Assembly: GCA_028688375.1 (NCBI GenBank)
Contig: JAQTYG010000008.1
Location: 1 to 48,814 of the forward strand
From: Patescibacteria group bacterium
GTDB lineage: Bacteria; Patescibacteriota; Patescibacteriia; Magasanikbacterales; GWA2-37-8
DNA: 48,814 nt
Reading direction: 5' to 3'
In this document: positions 41,601 to 48,814 of the stretch, piece after piece
Numbering within the stretch: position 1 is the stretch's first letter
Layout: every line of letters begins with the position of its first letter
The notes under the pieces: generated by a model
Database searches by the model: none
The model's input: only the letters and a program-made list of their open reading frames with translations
Told to the model about the DNA's origin: nothing
Made by a program: the position numbers and the translations under genes

Positions 41601-42658
41601 AAGACCCGAGTTTGGAAGTTAATCCGGAATTGGCGCGATATTACTTTTCCTGCTGGGATAAAATGATGCAGTTTTTCGGCTATGTAAAAGAACTGGGCGA
41701 AGTGAAGTTTGAAAAGTTTTTGGCTGATTATGGTCGTGATTACGCCCAAGGGTATCGCGAACTCGGCAATCGCAGTTACCAGTCCAACGCTAATCGCGTT
41801 GCCGGAGCGCTGATTGACAAATTCGCGGCAGAGGCCGGCTTGCCGTCAAAAGAGGTAAAAATTTTGGATTTGGCTTCCGGACCGGAGATGTTGCGTCGGC
41901 ATATTGGAGAGAAATTTCAAAAACAAGTCGTCAGTTTGGATATTAATCCGCATCATTTACAGCAAGCGCGGGGAGACGTCGTCGTTAGTAGCGCGCGCAA
42001 AACGCCGTTCAAAGATAAGTCGTTTGAATACCTAAATTTCGCTTTGGCCTGGCATTACAGTCGACTTGCTCCCAGCCAAGGAGATTATGAGCGCGTGGAA
42101 GTATTGGCCGAAGCCAATCGCGTGCTAAAAGAAAAAGGCCGGCTGGTAATGAGCTTGATTTATTCAGTTGATTTGGACGATGAAGATAAATTTTCCGAGG
42201 CGGTCGGAAAACTTGGTTTCAAGGTTGTTGATGAATACAGCGGCGAGGTGGCGGTTGAGAAAAATTATTTATCAAAGATGATTGTTTTGGAAAAAGTTCG
42301 CGACTTGGATGGCTCGCCGGAAGAGGTCGCCGGCGATTGGGATAAACAGGGCGCGCGCGGTTTTAAGCTAAAGAAGAAAAAGGTTTCTCTCAAGAATTCG
42401 CGAAAAATAATTGAACATTTTCCACTCAACGGAAAGGAGTTTCCAATTGAATTGAACGCCGATGATAAGGCGGTTTTAGAAGAGGAGCGTGTGATAAATG
42501 CCGAAGCCGAGGTGCTGAAAAAGAAGTTCGGCGGCATAAAAAATATTCCGCGAGAAGAAATCATTGCCGGAAATTTTGTAAGAATTTTACTCGGCGCCAA
42601 ATTTATTTTGTTCAAAAAGCTGAAAAAAGGCAGCGGCGCGGTGATGGTGAAGGATTAA
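38672..42658 (+). CDS. SNF2-family ATPase fused to four DNA-binding-like repeats and a methyltransferase domain
   Basis: 1328 residues, four parts. (1) Four tandem repeats of about 78 residues (about 34-108, 110-186, 189-265, 267-343), each PQVDKETGIYTD, EEWATVKTA.., helix pair, HLSGVRSIRGRDR, LFNLADIK, resembling helix-turn-helix modules with an arginine-rich tail. (2) A linker of about 190 residues. (3) SNF2/helicase core: Walker A DDMGLGKS (550-557), DEAH (650-653), LSGTPAPN (683-690), and motif V-VI ending QELGRVYRPG (913-922). (4) Class I methyltransferase with ILDLASGPEMLRRHIG (about 1064-1079), TPFKDKSFEYLNFALAW and EANRVLKEKGRLVMSLIY, closest to type 11 (small-molecule) enzymes, lacking DPPY-type base-methylating motifs. 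An about 120-residue C-terminal part follows. No comparable fusion comes to mind. A DNA-tracking or defence role is inference. Confidence 0.8.
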   Translation: MPDKFKPIPEEIKAEKPKDVEVEKLEDIDSKNLPQVDKETGIYTDENEEEWATIDTASQLLGLSGSAIRRHISHVRSIQGRSRETPRISRRGRACRLFNIADIIKILILPQVDKETGIYTDSQGEQWAVLKVAAELIGIAPQTIQKYLSGVRSIQGRGRGSRETGVGSPHDLFNLADIKNVLSEIITIPQVDKETGVYVDPHEEEWVTVKTASEILDLPFRATRRHLSGVRSIRGRDRTGQTTDPGEDNLFNLADIKKVFSEILVLPQVDKETGIYTDTKGERWATVHTAEQLFGVGRITIKNRLSSVRSIRGKDRIGQAPNSSEPDNLFNLADIKLAVADILEKREASANEQKIKKSYQEKMAEYAEGKTESAENFRALINAFGSANCIDILYRLHPEYKGLPMEYVKSQLADYLGDVLLVKGEFRFKDLIETRPFLSDNNFSGALFENIKEHCLRYFFEQKRREPEKDSLEIIYDYLDRTVEEARALGIKELDDIIQAVIVYYDAAIRDFKKPEVFKDRLSADRDFPDINQKINMKELADKKRLLIADDMGLGKSASVIMAKEQLGIKRTLVIAPSNVIATWQKYLSDGEEGYYQPGKGPRVLAVESQDDLKNLDKSEYDYILISHERLDSSSVEKLKESGFDMLAVDEAHKLKNPAGKRSEQAFELAEALDPEKGYLALLSGTPAPNKVGDIAFSLKMLYPEKFAGVSNRALTEQIIRGDMLDLRSLLVPRLQMKDLRESVEMPELRDEVTYVELSELEKEVYEVLVEEDELTATDKMKVLRQFLLNPETIVTDPNIEGSKIKKAGRDLRKAFGEHDKVVMFVNDYMEGVIRGEKGISDKLGLPDNVNVKTIHGPIPMNERPAIQQEFNEGAGKMLLVVSGGTADVGVDFSGGQKLFFYNEPWTEYQRRQELGRVYRPGIKNSLSSETLVVQRTIEQGIHEYIGRKYRAIEKLLRGVPNTELEKTLLRETEKVEDPSLEVNPELARYYFSCWDKMMQFFGYVKELGEVKFEKFLADYGRDYAQGYRELGNRSYQSNANRVAGALIDKFAAEAGLPSKEVKILDLASGPEMLRRHIGEKFQKQVVSLDINPHHLQQARGDVVVSSARKTPFKDKSFEYLNFALAWHYSRLAPSQGDYERVEVLAEANRVLKEKGRLVMSLIYSVDLDDEDKFSEAVGKLGFKVVDEYSGEVAVEKNYLSKMIVLEKVRDLDGSPEEVAGDWDKQGARGFKLKKKKVSLKNSRKIIEHFPLNGKEFPIELNADDKAVLEEERVINAEAEVLKKKFGGIKNIPREEIIAGNFVRILLGAKFILFKKLKKGSGAVMVKD

Positions 42659-42696
42659 GAAATTTAAAGGAAGTGATATCTTTATTTTTTAAACCA

Positions 42697-42702
42697 TATA
42701 AT
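42697..42702 (+). promoter_or_regulatory. Possible -10 box before the integrase-repeat gene
   Basis: TATAAT at 42697-42702, about 8 bp before the ATG at 42710, so transcription could start at or next to it (leaderless). The -35 (TGATAT at 42674) is weak. Confidence 0.35.
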
Positions 42703-42709
42703 TATATTT

Positions 42710-44189
42710 ATGCCAGAAAGAGGCTCCTACCCCCCCCCATGTAGAACGCGATTCCGCGAGAGAAATGCAAACGGAAGCTTTTGAAAAAATTGAGCATGAG
42801 AAAGGTCTCATTACTAGTTTGCTCGGTAAACGAAATAAAATGTTTGAAACGAGAGGTTTCGATCATGTCAAAGACCAGGTGATTGATTTCTTATTACGTG
42901 CGGATAATAAGGCGTTGCGAGCATTTCTTGATTCTCCCAAATTTAGATACATTGTCTATTCTAATGCAGCAAAAGGTTTTTTCCGTAAACCAGATTCGAG
43001 GAAAGAAGAATTTTCGACGGATGAAAATGGGCGGTTTTTTTCGACGCCTTTAGTCGCGGCTTCAACACTCGACGCCGATGTTCGCGCTACAGATAGAATG
43101 GCATATCATGCGGATTTATTAACAGAATTTGAAAGAAAAGTTGAGGCCAGTCATATTCCTCTCAAAGATCAAAAAATAATCAAAGATATTTTGCAGGTGG
43201 CGAAGCTTGTTGTTGCCGGCTGGAAAATAGGTGAAGCAGCGCGTGAGTATGATGTAACTGGTCAAGAAGCCAGCAGGAGATACGTTTTAATTAAAGAACG
43301 TTATCCTGATATTTTTGGCGCATTGCCACATACGCTCTCTGAATTTAGGCGTGGTTCTAAATTTTGGGGTGGAACAGGAAAATCAAATGAATCTGAATAT
43401 GCCAGAGAAATAAATGAACAACGCCGTCAAGATGCGATGGCCGGTTTGCGAGTTTTGTTGAACGAACTAGAACAGCCCGGCAGTGATGATAAGTTAAACA
43501 ATTTGGTTCAAATTGGTGGAAAAGATTTGCTTATTAAGGTAATTCGTTATCATTTGGAAGAAATATCACGTAACGAACTGGAGGCATCTGCCACATCGCA
43601 CGTTCTCCGAAGAATCAGAGAGGGATTAGTTAAAGAATTGGGCTTGCATAATTTACCGTTTCGTATTTCTGATGTAGAACGAGAGAGAAAAACGTTTCTT
43701 TCTCTTCAGGAACTTCGTGAGGCAGTTAAAGAGCAAGGCGTAACCACGGTTAATGGCTATGTTGAAGAATCTTCAAAACATGTTGATTGGCCTTCTTATC
43801 CAGCGCGGATATATAAAGATGAGTGGAAAGGTTGGATGGATTTTTTCGGTAAAGAAAAAGTAGAATATATACCTTTTCAACAATTAAAAAATGAAGTTGG
43901 GGCGGCAAAAGTTAAAAACAATAGAGAATATGCCGAGATTAAAAAAAATCATCCAGATTGGCCCAGCCACCCTGCAAATATATATGGCAAACAATGGCCA
44001 GGGTGGCGTAAATTTTTAGAAACAGCATTTCCGACGTTTGATGAATTACAGATGGCGGTGCGAGCTAGGGGGGTTAGAAATATTATTGAATATAGGAAAC
44101 TTTACAAACAAAGAGGCTGGCCTTCGAATCCCGAAGTTGTTTATGAGGAGAAGTGGGAAGGATGGCCCAGTTTTTTAGGCAATAAATAA
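42710..44189 (+). CDS. Protein with helix-turn-helix and three phage-integrase repeat units; N-terminus offset by a poly-C tract
   Basis: The main frame from 42765 encodes 474 residues. A helix-turn-helix-like segment (about 152-182, WKIGEAAREYDVTGQEASRRY) precedes three C-terminal repeats of about 52 residues (about 310-361, 366-419, 422-472) with the consensus F..LQELR..V...GV.....Y......DWPS.PA.IY...W.GW..F.G, which matches the phage-integrase repeat unit family. No integrase catalytic domain is seen. Upstream, ATG 42710 opens MPERGSYPP.. but runs out of frame; removing one C from the nine-C tract (42730-42738) would join it to the main frame and add 18 residues. Either the tract varies or the base is an error. 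The repeats are typical of DNA-associated proteins. Confidence 0.7.
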
Positions 44190-44198
44190 CAATAACAA

Positions 44199-44227
44199 AA
44201 ACCGCCCGAGGATATCGGACGGTTTTT
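44199..44227. terminator. Bidirectional terminator between the integrase-repeat gene and typA
   Basis: AACCG.CCGA/TCGG.CGGTT stem with T-runs on both strands; the typA stop lies at its edge. Confidence 0.8.
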
Positions 44228-46038
44228 TATTCAACGATTTCCATTTTTTTATTCGCCGCTCGGACAGCGTGGATGCGGTCGTTTTCCGTCAGATACTGTT
44301 TGCGCAAGCGGATGCTTTTTGGCGTGATTTCCAGATACTCGTCTTCGGCCATGGTTTCCAGGCCGAGTTCTAAAGTAATAACCATCGGCGGGACGAGTTG
44401 AATGGCAATGTCCGAGTTGGACGAGCGGGTGTTGGTCAAATGCTTGCCTTTGATCGGATTGACAGTCATATCCATGCCTTTGGCGGTTGAACCGATGACC
44501 TGGCCTTCGTAAACATCCACGTTCGGTTCCACAAATAAAACTCCGCGGTTTTGCAGGTTGGCAAGAGAATAGGAAAGCACTTTGCCGGTTTCGCCCGAGA
44601 CCATGGAACCGCTGTCGCGTTTTTCAATATCGCCGGCGTGCGGTTTAAAGCCGACAAATTCGCTGGTCAAAATGCCTTCACCACGCGTGTCCACGATAAA
44701 TTCCGAGCGGTAGCCGAGCAATCCGCGAGTGGGGATTTCGTAAACCATGCGCACATGATTTTGTTCCGGTCGCATTTCGAGCAACCGGCCTTTGCGTTTG
44801 GACATTTTTTCAATCACGATGCCGGAGAAGTCCGAACCGATATCGATGGTTGCTTCTTCGTATGGTTCGTGTTTTACCCCGTCAATTTCTTTAATGATAA
44901 CCTGCGGTTGAGAGACCTGCACTTCAAAACCTTCCCGGCGCATATTTTCCAGCAGAATGGCAATGTGTAATTCGCCCCGGCCGTAAACCTTGTAATATTC
45001 CACCGGAGAAAAATCGATTTTCAGGCCGACGTTCACTTCTAATTCTTTGGCCAGGCGTTCCTTAATCTGCCGACTGGTGACATATTTGCCTTCGCGCCCG
45101 GCAAACGGAGAGTTGTTGACCAAAAAATTCAAAGAAATAGTCGGCTCATCAATTTTAATGGCTGGCAGAAGCGGTTGATTTTCGTCGGCGCAAATCGTAT
45201 CGCCGATGTAAATGTTGGGCAAACCGGCCAGCATAATAATGTCGCCGGCGACGGCTTCGGGCACTTCTTTGCGGGTAATGCCCTCAAAAGTGTAAATTTT
45301 GGAAATGGTGCCGGCGGTAATTTCGCCGGTTATTTTTTTAACAAAAACTTTTCCGCCGGTGCTGACCGTGCCGGCGTATACCCGGCCGATGCCGAGACGG
45401 CCGAGAAAATTGTCGTAAGCCAGATTGAACGGCTGAAAAGTGAAAGGTTCACTGAGATTGGCTGGCGCCGGCGCGACTTTGGCCAAAATCGTATCCAACA
45501 GCGGAGTAAGGTCGGTGGATTCGTCGGTTAATTTGTATTTGGCGATGCCTTGCTTGGCAATGGCGTAAATGGTGGCGAAATTCATCTGTTCGTCGTTGGC
45601 GCCCAGGTCCATAAATAGTTCCAAAACTTTGTCGTGCGCCCATTCGGGTCGGGCGGCCGGCTTATCAATTTTATTCAGCACCACAATCGGTTTGAGGCCG
45701 AGTTCCAGAGATTTGCGCAAGACAAATTTGGTCTGGGGCATCGGGCCTTCCTGCGCGTCCACCACCAAAACGACCGAATCAATGGAACGCAAGACGCGCT
45801 CCACCTCAGAGCCGAAGTCGGCGTGGCCGGGGGTGTCCACGATGTTAATTTTGGTGCCTTTATAGAAAACAGAAGTGTTTTTGGAGTAAATAGTAATACC
45901 GCGCTCCAGTTCCAGGGCGTTCGAATCCATGGTCACGGAGTCATCTTTCACCATGCCGGTTTGGCGCATCAAAGCATCGGTTAGTTTTGTCTTCCCGTGA
46001 TCTACGTGCGCGATAATGGCGATGTTTCTAATTTCCAT
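44227..46038 (-). CDS. typA: Translational GTPase TypA/BipA
   Basis: Ribosome-binding GTPase related to EF-G that aids large-subunit assembly and stress growth. The ATG at 46038 gives MEIRNIAIIAHVDHGKTKLT; the frame upstream is promoter and palindrome. 603 residues: G1 AHVDHGKTKLT (the usual GKTT is GKTK here), switch I RGITIYSKN, G3 DTPGHADFG, G4 NKID, domain II, domain V and the TypA-specific C-terminal domain with EGQVIGSTAKGMDMTVNPIKGK. Monocistronic, with a perfect consensus promoter. Confidence 0.95.
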   Translation of the reverse strand: MEIRNIAIIAHVDHGKTKLTDALMRQTGMVKDDSVTMDSNALELERGITIYSKNTSVFYKGTKINIVDTPGHADFGSEVERVLRSIDSVVLVVDAQEGPMPQTKFVLRKSLELGLKPIVVLNKIDKPAARPEWAHDKVLELFMDLGANDEQMNFATIYAIAKQGIAKYKLTDESTDLTPLLDTILAKVAPAPANLSEPFTFQPFNLAYDNFLGRLGIGRVYAGTVSTGGKVFVKKITGEITAGTISKIYTFEGITRKEVPEAVAGDIIMLAGLPNIYIGDTICADENQPLLPAIKIDEPTISLNFLVNNSPFAGREGKYVTSRQIKERLAKELEVNVGLKIDFSPVEYYKVYGRGELHIAILLENMRREGFEVQVSQPQVIIKEIDGVKHEPYEEATIDIGSDFSGIVIEKMSKRKGRLLEMRPEQNHVRMVYEIPTRGLLGYRSEFIVDTRGEGILTSEFVGFKPHAGDIEKRDSGSMVSGETGKVLSYSLANLQNRGVLFVEPNVDVYEGQVIGSTAKGMDMTVNPIKGKHLTNTRSSNSDIAIQLVPPMVITLELGLETMAEDEYLEITPKSIRLRKQYLTENDRIHAVRAANKKMEIVE

Positions 46039-46060
46039 AGTTTTTGTGTGGAACTGGGCG

Positions 46061-46089
46061 ATTATATATGAAAAAAGGAATTTTGTCAA
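46061..46089 (-). promoter_or_regulatory. Perfect consensus promoter of typA
   Basis: Minus strand: TTGACA (46089-46084), 17 bp, TATAAT (46066-46061). Start about 16 bp before the ATG. Most of the -35 box lies inside a 42-bp palindrome. Confidence 0.9.
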
Positions 46090-46126
46090 ACCTCCGCCGC
46101 TTGCGCGCAAGCGGCGGAGGTTTGAC
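46085..46126. repeat. Perfect 42-bp palindrome overlapping the typA -35 box
   Basis: The 21-bp arm (46085-46105, starting GTCAAACCTCCGCCGC) is exactly complementary to 46106-46126, with no loop. It overlaps the typA -35 box, which begins 1 bp inside the arm. Beyond it lie GTCTGCC-CACA-GGCAGAC (about 46138-46155) within GACTCCG/CGGAGTC and then GTCGGAGT-CA-ACTCCGAC (about 46159-46177). No gene is encoded in this gap. Confidence 0.9.
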
Positions 46127-46182
46127 TCCGTACCGAAGTCTGCCCACAGGCAGACGAGCGTCGGAGTCAACTCCGACGTTTC

Positions 46183-46300
46183 GCTCGTCAGACATTTGTT
46201 TCGGGCCCGGGTCGCCTCGCCTGCGGGCTTGTTGCCCTTACGCTCGGCTCAACTGTGACGTTTCGCCTCCGCGATGACCCTCAACAAAAATCTGTCTCGC
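46183..46300 (+). repeat. Folded intergenic repeat element, copy 4
   Basis: Same order as copies 2 and 3: GTCAGACATTTGTTTCGGGCCCGGGTCG, hairpin GCC-TGCG-GGC, GCCCTTACGCTCG, a partly paired loop with GTGAC, CCGCGATGACCCTCAACAAAAATCTGTC. Outer pairing CAGA/TCTG and TTTGTT/AACAAA is kept, but the core hairpin is less regular. It lies between the typA palindrome and the ppsA promoter. Confidence 0.78.
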
Positions 46301-46327
46301 TCATATCTTAATACAACATCAAATTTG

Positions 46328-46336
46328 TGGTATACT
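46328..46336 (+). promoter_or_regulatory. Extended -10 promoter of ppsA
   Basis: TGGTATACT preceded by TTTG; weak -35 TTAATA at 46308. Same form as the pilM and pilin promoters. Confidence 0.55.
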
Positions 46337-46356
46337 ATATGCAGTAATTTTTGGTT

Positions 46357-48814
46357 ATGTACATCAAGTGGTTTAAGGATTTAAACATCAAAGACATTCC
46401 GCTGGTGGGGGGCAAGAACGCTTCGCTCGGCGAGATGTATGCCAAGCTGACGAAAAAGGGCATCCGCGTGCCCAATGGTTTTGCGATTACCGCCGGGGGC
46501 TATCGCGCTTTTATCAAAGAAAATAATTTGGATAAAAAAATTAAACAGACGCTGAAAGGTTTGAACGTGAAAAACGTCCACGCCTTGTCCACGGCCGGAG
46601 AAAAAATCCGGGAGATGATTTTGTCGGCGGAAATTCCTTGGGCGATGAATAAAGAAATCAGGGCGGCGTACAGAAAATTATCGGCCGGGAAAAAACATTT
46701 TGCCGCGGCGGTGCGTTCCAGCGCCACGGCCGAGGATTTGCCCAACGCCAGTTTTGCCGGCCAACAGGAAACATATTTGAATGTGCGCGGAGAAAAAGAA
46801 TTGATTAGCGCCGTGCGCAAATGCATGGCCTCACTTTTTACCAACCGGGCGATTTCTTATCGCGAAGACAAGGGCTTTGACCATATGGCCATCGCTTTGT
46901 CGGTCGGCGTGCAGGAAATGGTGCGTTCGGACATCGGCGCGAGCGGAGTAATGTTCACTTTGGATACCGAATCCGGCTTCAAAGGCGTGGTTTTGATCAA
47001 CGCCACTTACGGCCTGGGCGAATACGTGGTCAAGGGGCGGGTGGTGCCGGACCAATTTTTTATTTTCAAAGACGGCTTAAAAAATAATTACAAATCCATC
47101 ATCAGCAAACGACTCGGCTCTAAAGAGGTAAAATTGGTATATAACGATACCCAGGGCACCAAGCAGATGCCGGTAAATATGTCCGACCGGGAAAAATTTT
47201 GTTTGGACGATAACGATGTCATCAAACTGGCCAAGTGGGGCGTGCAGATTGAGGAACATTACGGCCACGCCATGGATATTGAATGGGCCAAAGACGGTGA
47301 AACCGGAAAATTATTTATCGTCCAGGCGCGTTCAGAAACGGTGAAGTCGCAGGAGCGGGTGAACGTGATAGAAACCTACCGCCTGAAAGCAAGAGGAAAA
47401 ATTTTGTTGGAAGGCATTAGCGTGGGGCAAAAAATCGGCGCGGGAAAAGTGCGGGTGATTGATTCGCCGAAAGAGATGAAGAATTTTAAAAAAGGCGAGG
47501 TGCTGGTGACTCGGCTGACCGATCCGGATTGGGAGCCGATTATGCGGCTGGCCAGCGCCATTGTGACCGAACAGGGCGGAAAAACTTCGCACGCGGCCAT
47601 TGTCTCGCGCGAATTGGGCACGCCGTGCATGGTGGGCACGGGTGGAGCGAGAAAGGTGTTAAAAAATGGACAGCCGGTTACCGTATCTTGCGCCGAGGGC
47701 GAAACGGCTTTCGTTTATCAGGGGTTGTTGCCGTTTACGGTGGAAAAAATTGAATTGAAAAAATTGGATAAAGCCCGCACTAAAGTAATGATGAACGTGG
47801 GCGACCCGTCCAGCGCGTTTTCTTTGGCCGGGATTCCTTCGGACGGCGTCGGCTTGGCGCGCGAGGAATTTATTTTCACCGATTTTGTAAAAATTCATCC
47901 CTTGGCTTTGGTAAATTATCCGCATCTGGCGGACAAAGAAGCCAAAGTGAAAATTGACCGGCTGACCGCGGGCTACGAGGACAAAAAACAATATTGCGTG
48001 GACCGACTGGCCGAGGGCATGGCTTTTATCGCGGCGGCGTTTTATCCGCATGACGTGATTGTGCGTCTGTCTGATTTTAAAACGAACGAATACGCCACCT
48101 TGATTGGCGGGGCGGAGTTTGAGCCGAAAGAAGAAAACCCGATGATCGGCTGGCGCGGAGCGTCGCGTTATTACGACCCGAAATACAAAGCCGGTTTTGC
48201 TTTGGAGTGCGCGGCGATAAAAAAGGTGCGGGAGACCTGGGGGCTAACCAACGTAATTGTGATGGTTCCGTTTTGCCGGACGCCGGAAGAGGGGAAAAAA
48301 GTAATCGCCGTGATGAAAGAATTCGGTTTGACGCGGGGCGGAAAAGACGGCTTGAAAGTTTATGTGATGTGCGAAATTCCGTCCAACGTGATTTTGGCCA
48401 AGGACTTCGCCCGCGTGTTTGACGGTTTTAGTATCGGCTCCAATGATTTAACGCAATTGACTTTGGGCGTGGACCGCGATTCGGCGCTGGTCAGCCATAT
48501 TTACGATGAAAATAACGAGGCGGTAAAAACGTTGATTCGGCGGGTGATTAAAGTGGCGCATAATTACAAACGCAAAGTCGGAATTTGCGGACAGGCGCCG
48601 AGCGATTATCCCAAGTTCGCCGAGTTTTTAGTGCGAGAGGGGATAGATAGCATTTCGCTGAACCCGGACACGGTGTTGAAGACACGACAGAATATTTTGG
48701 CGATGGAGAAAAAAGTCGGACGGAGGAACTCCGGGTTTGCCCGGGCGTCCAAGATTCTCGCCGTGCTGGCCTTGATGTTTTTCGCTTTGGCGGTCGGTGG
48801 ATATTTGTTGAAAG
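46357..48814 (+). CDS. ppsA: Phosphoenolpyruvate synthase, 3' partial, with C-terminal membrane segment
   Basis: Makes PEP from pyruvate, ATP and water (gluconeogenesis). The frame runs past the window end without a stop. 819 residues are visible: the ATP-binding domain starts MYIKWFKDLNIKDIPLVGGK and includes RSSATAEDLPNASFAGQQ; the phospho-His swivel domain has EQGGKTSHAAIVSRELGTP (catalytic His); the PEP-utilising C-terminal domain ends with GICGQAPSDYPKFAEFL (catalytic Cys). These features mark PpsA rather than pyruvate phosphate dikinase or enzyme I, though the three are related. After the usual end (about 780) the protein continues with a basic linker and a hydrophobic segment (about 798-818, ILAVLALMFFALAVGGYLL), unlike soluble PpsA. 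Confidence 0.93.
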   Translation, partial: MYIKWFKDLNIKDIPLVGGKNASLGEMYAKLTKKGIRVPNGFAITAGGYRAFIKENNLDKKIKQTLKGLNVKNVHALSTAGEKIREMILSAEIPWAMNKEIRAAYRKLSAGKKHFAAAVRSSATAEDLPNASFAGQQETYLNVRGEKELISAVRKCMASLFTNRAISYREDKGFDHMAIALSVGVQEMVRSDIGASGVMFTLDTESGFKGVVLINATYGLGEYVVKGRVVPDQFFIFKDGLKNNYKSIISKRLGSKEVKLVYNDTQGTKQMPVNMSDREKFCLDDNDVIKLAKWGVQIEEHYGHAMDIEWAKDGETGKLFIVQARSETVKSQERVNVIETYRLKARGKILLEGISVGQKIGAGKVRVIDSPKEMKNFKKGEVLVTRLTDPDWEPIMRLASAIVTEQGGKTSHAAIVSRELGTPCMVGTGGARKVLKNGQPVTVSCAEGETAFVYQGLLPFTVEKIELKKLDKARTKVMMNVGDPSSAFSLAGIPSDGVGLAREEFIFTDFVKIHPLALVNYPHLADKEAKVKIDRLTAGYEDKKQYCVDRLAEGMAFIAAAFYPHDVIVRLSDFKTNEYATLIGGAEFEPKEENPMIGWRGASRYYDPKYKAGFALECAAIKKVRETWGLTNVIVMVPFCRTPEEGKKVIAVMKEFGLTRGGKDGLKVYVMCEIPSNVILAKDFARVFDGFSIGSNDLTQLTLGVDRDSALVSHIYDENNEAVKTLIRRVIKVAHNYKRKVGICGQAPSDYPKFAEFLVREGIDSISLNPDTVLKTRQNILAMEKKVGRRNSGFARASKILAVLALMFFALAVGGYLLK

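Noticed and set aside
46039-46170. N-terminal extension of typA
   Set aside because: Covers the consensus promoter and palindrome; TypA starts naturally at 46038.

Overview
The window looks like a chromosome segment from a bacterium of the Candidate Phyla Radiation (Patescibacteria). This is inferred from many small membrane proteins of no known family, lineage-typical variants of universal genes (AspRS without its usual insertion, a long nucleoside diphosphate kinase), a type IV pilus set without the other usual envelope genes, few Shine-Dalgarno sites, and AT-rich intergenic repeats. The exact lineage cannot be named from the sequence. Several promoters match the standard sigma-70 consensus almost perfectly (TTGACA, 17 bp, TATAAT).

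Layout. 1-3717: end of aspS, then scpA-scpB (chromosome condensation) and a D,D-carboxypeptidase. 3718-10984: lower glycolysis, with pgk, a SIMPL-domain membrane protein, eno, a small unknown gene and two tandem gpmI paralogues. 10981-15303: a DHH-family protein read leftward, then an AT-rich block (Gfo/Idh/MocA-like protein, family 2 glycosyltransferase, methyltransferase) that looks acquired. 15445-24232: valS-tyrS-argS, bactofilin, a degenerate lipid-kinase-like protein, tRNA-Leu(GAG), three small genes and a YraN-type nuclease. 24233-26860: ndk, a predicted leftward noncoding RNA, and a leftward group with a thioredoxin-like/CPVC membrane pair. 26934-33348: pentapeptide-repeat protein, rpmB, M50 protease, membrane proteins, UMP kinase, rplJ-rplL with a long leader, and cysS. 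33554-36515: type IV pilus genes (pilM, pseudo-receiver, pilin, prepilin peptidase). 36637-44189: ligA, then a 1328-residue protein joining four DNA-binding-like repeats, a SNF2 ATPase and a methyltransferase, then a protein with phage-integrase repeat units whose start is disrupted by a poly-C tract. 44227-48814: typA leftward and ppsA rightward, the latter running off the window.

The most unusual content is (a) a roughly 120-146 bp folded repeat present four times between genes, whose arms differ in sequence but keep their pairing; (b) the SNF2-methyltransferase fusion and its neighbour; (c) a predicted 170-nt noncoding RNA with its own consensus promoter, end-closing stem and terminator; and (d) a perfect 42-bp palindrome covering the typA -35 box.

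The genes form a coherent core. Pgk, GpmI, Eno and PpsA cover the three-carbon part of glycolysis/gluconeogenesis. Five aminoacyl-tRNA synthetases, L10, L12 and L28 serve translation. The pilus genes serve attachment or DNA uptake.
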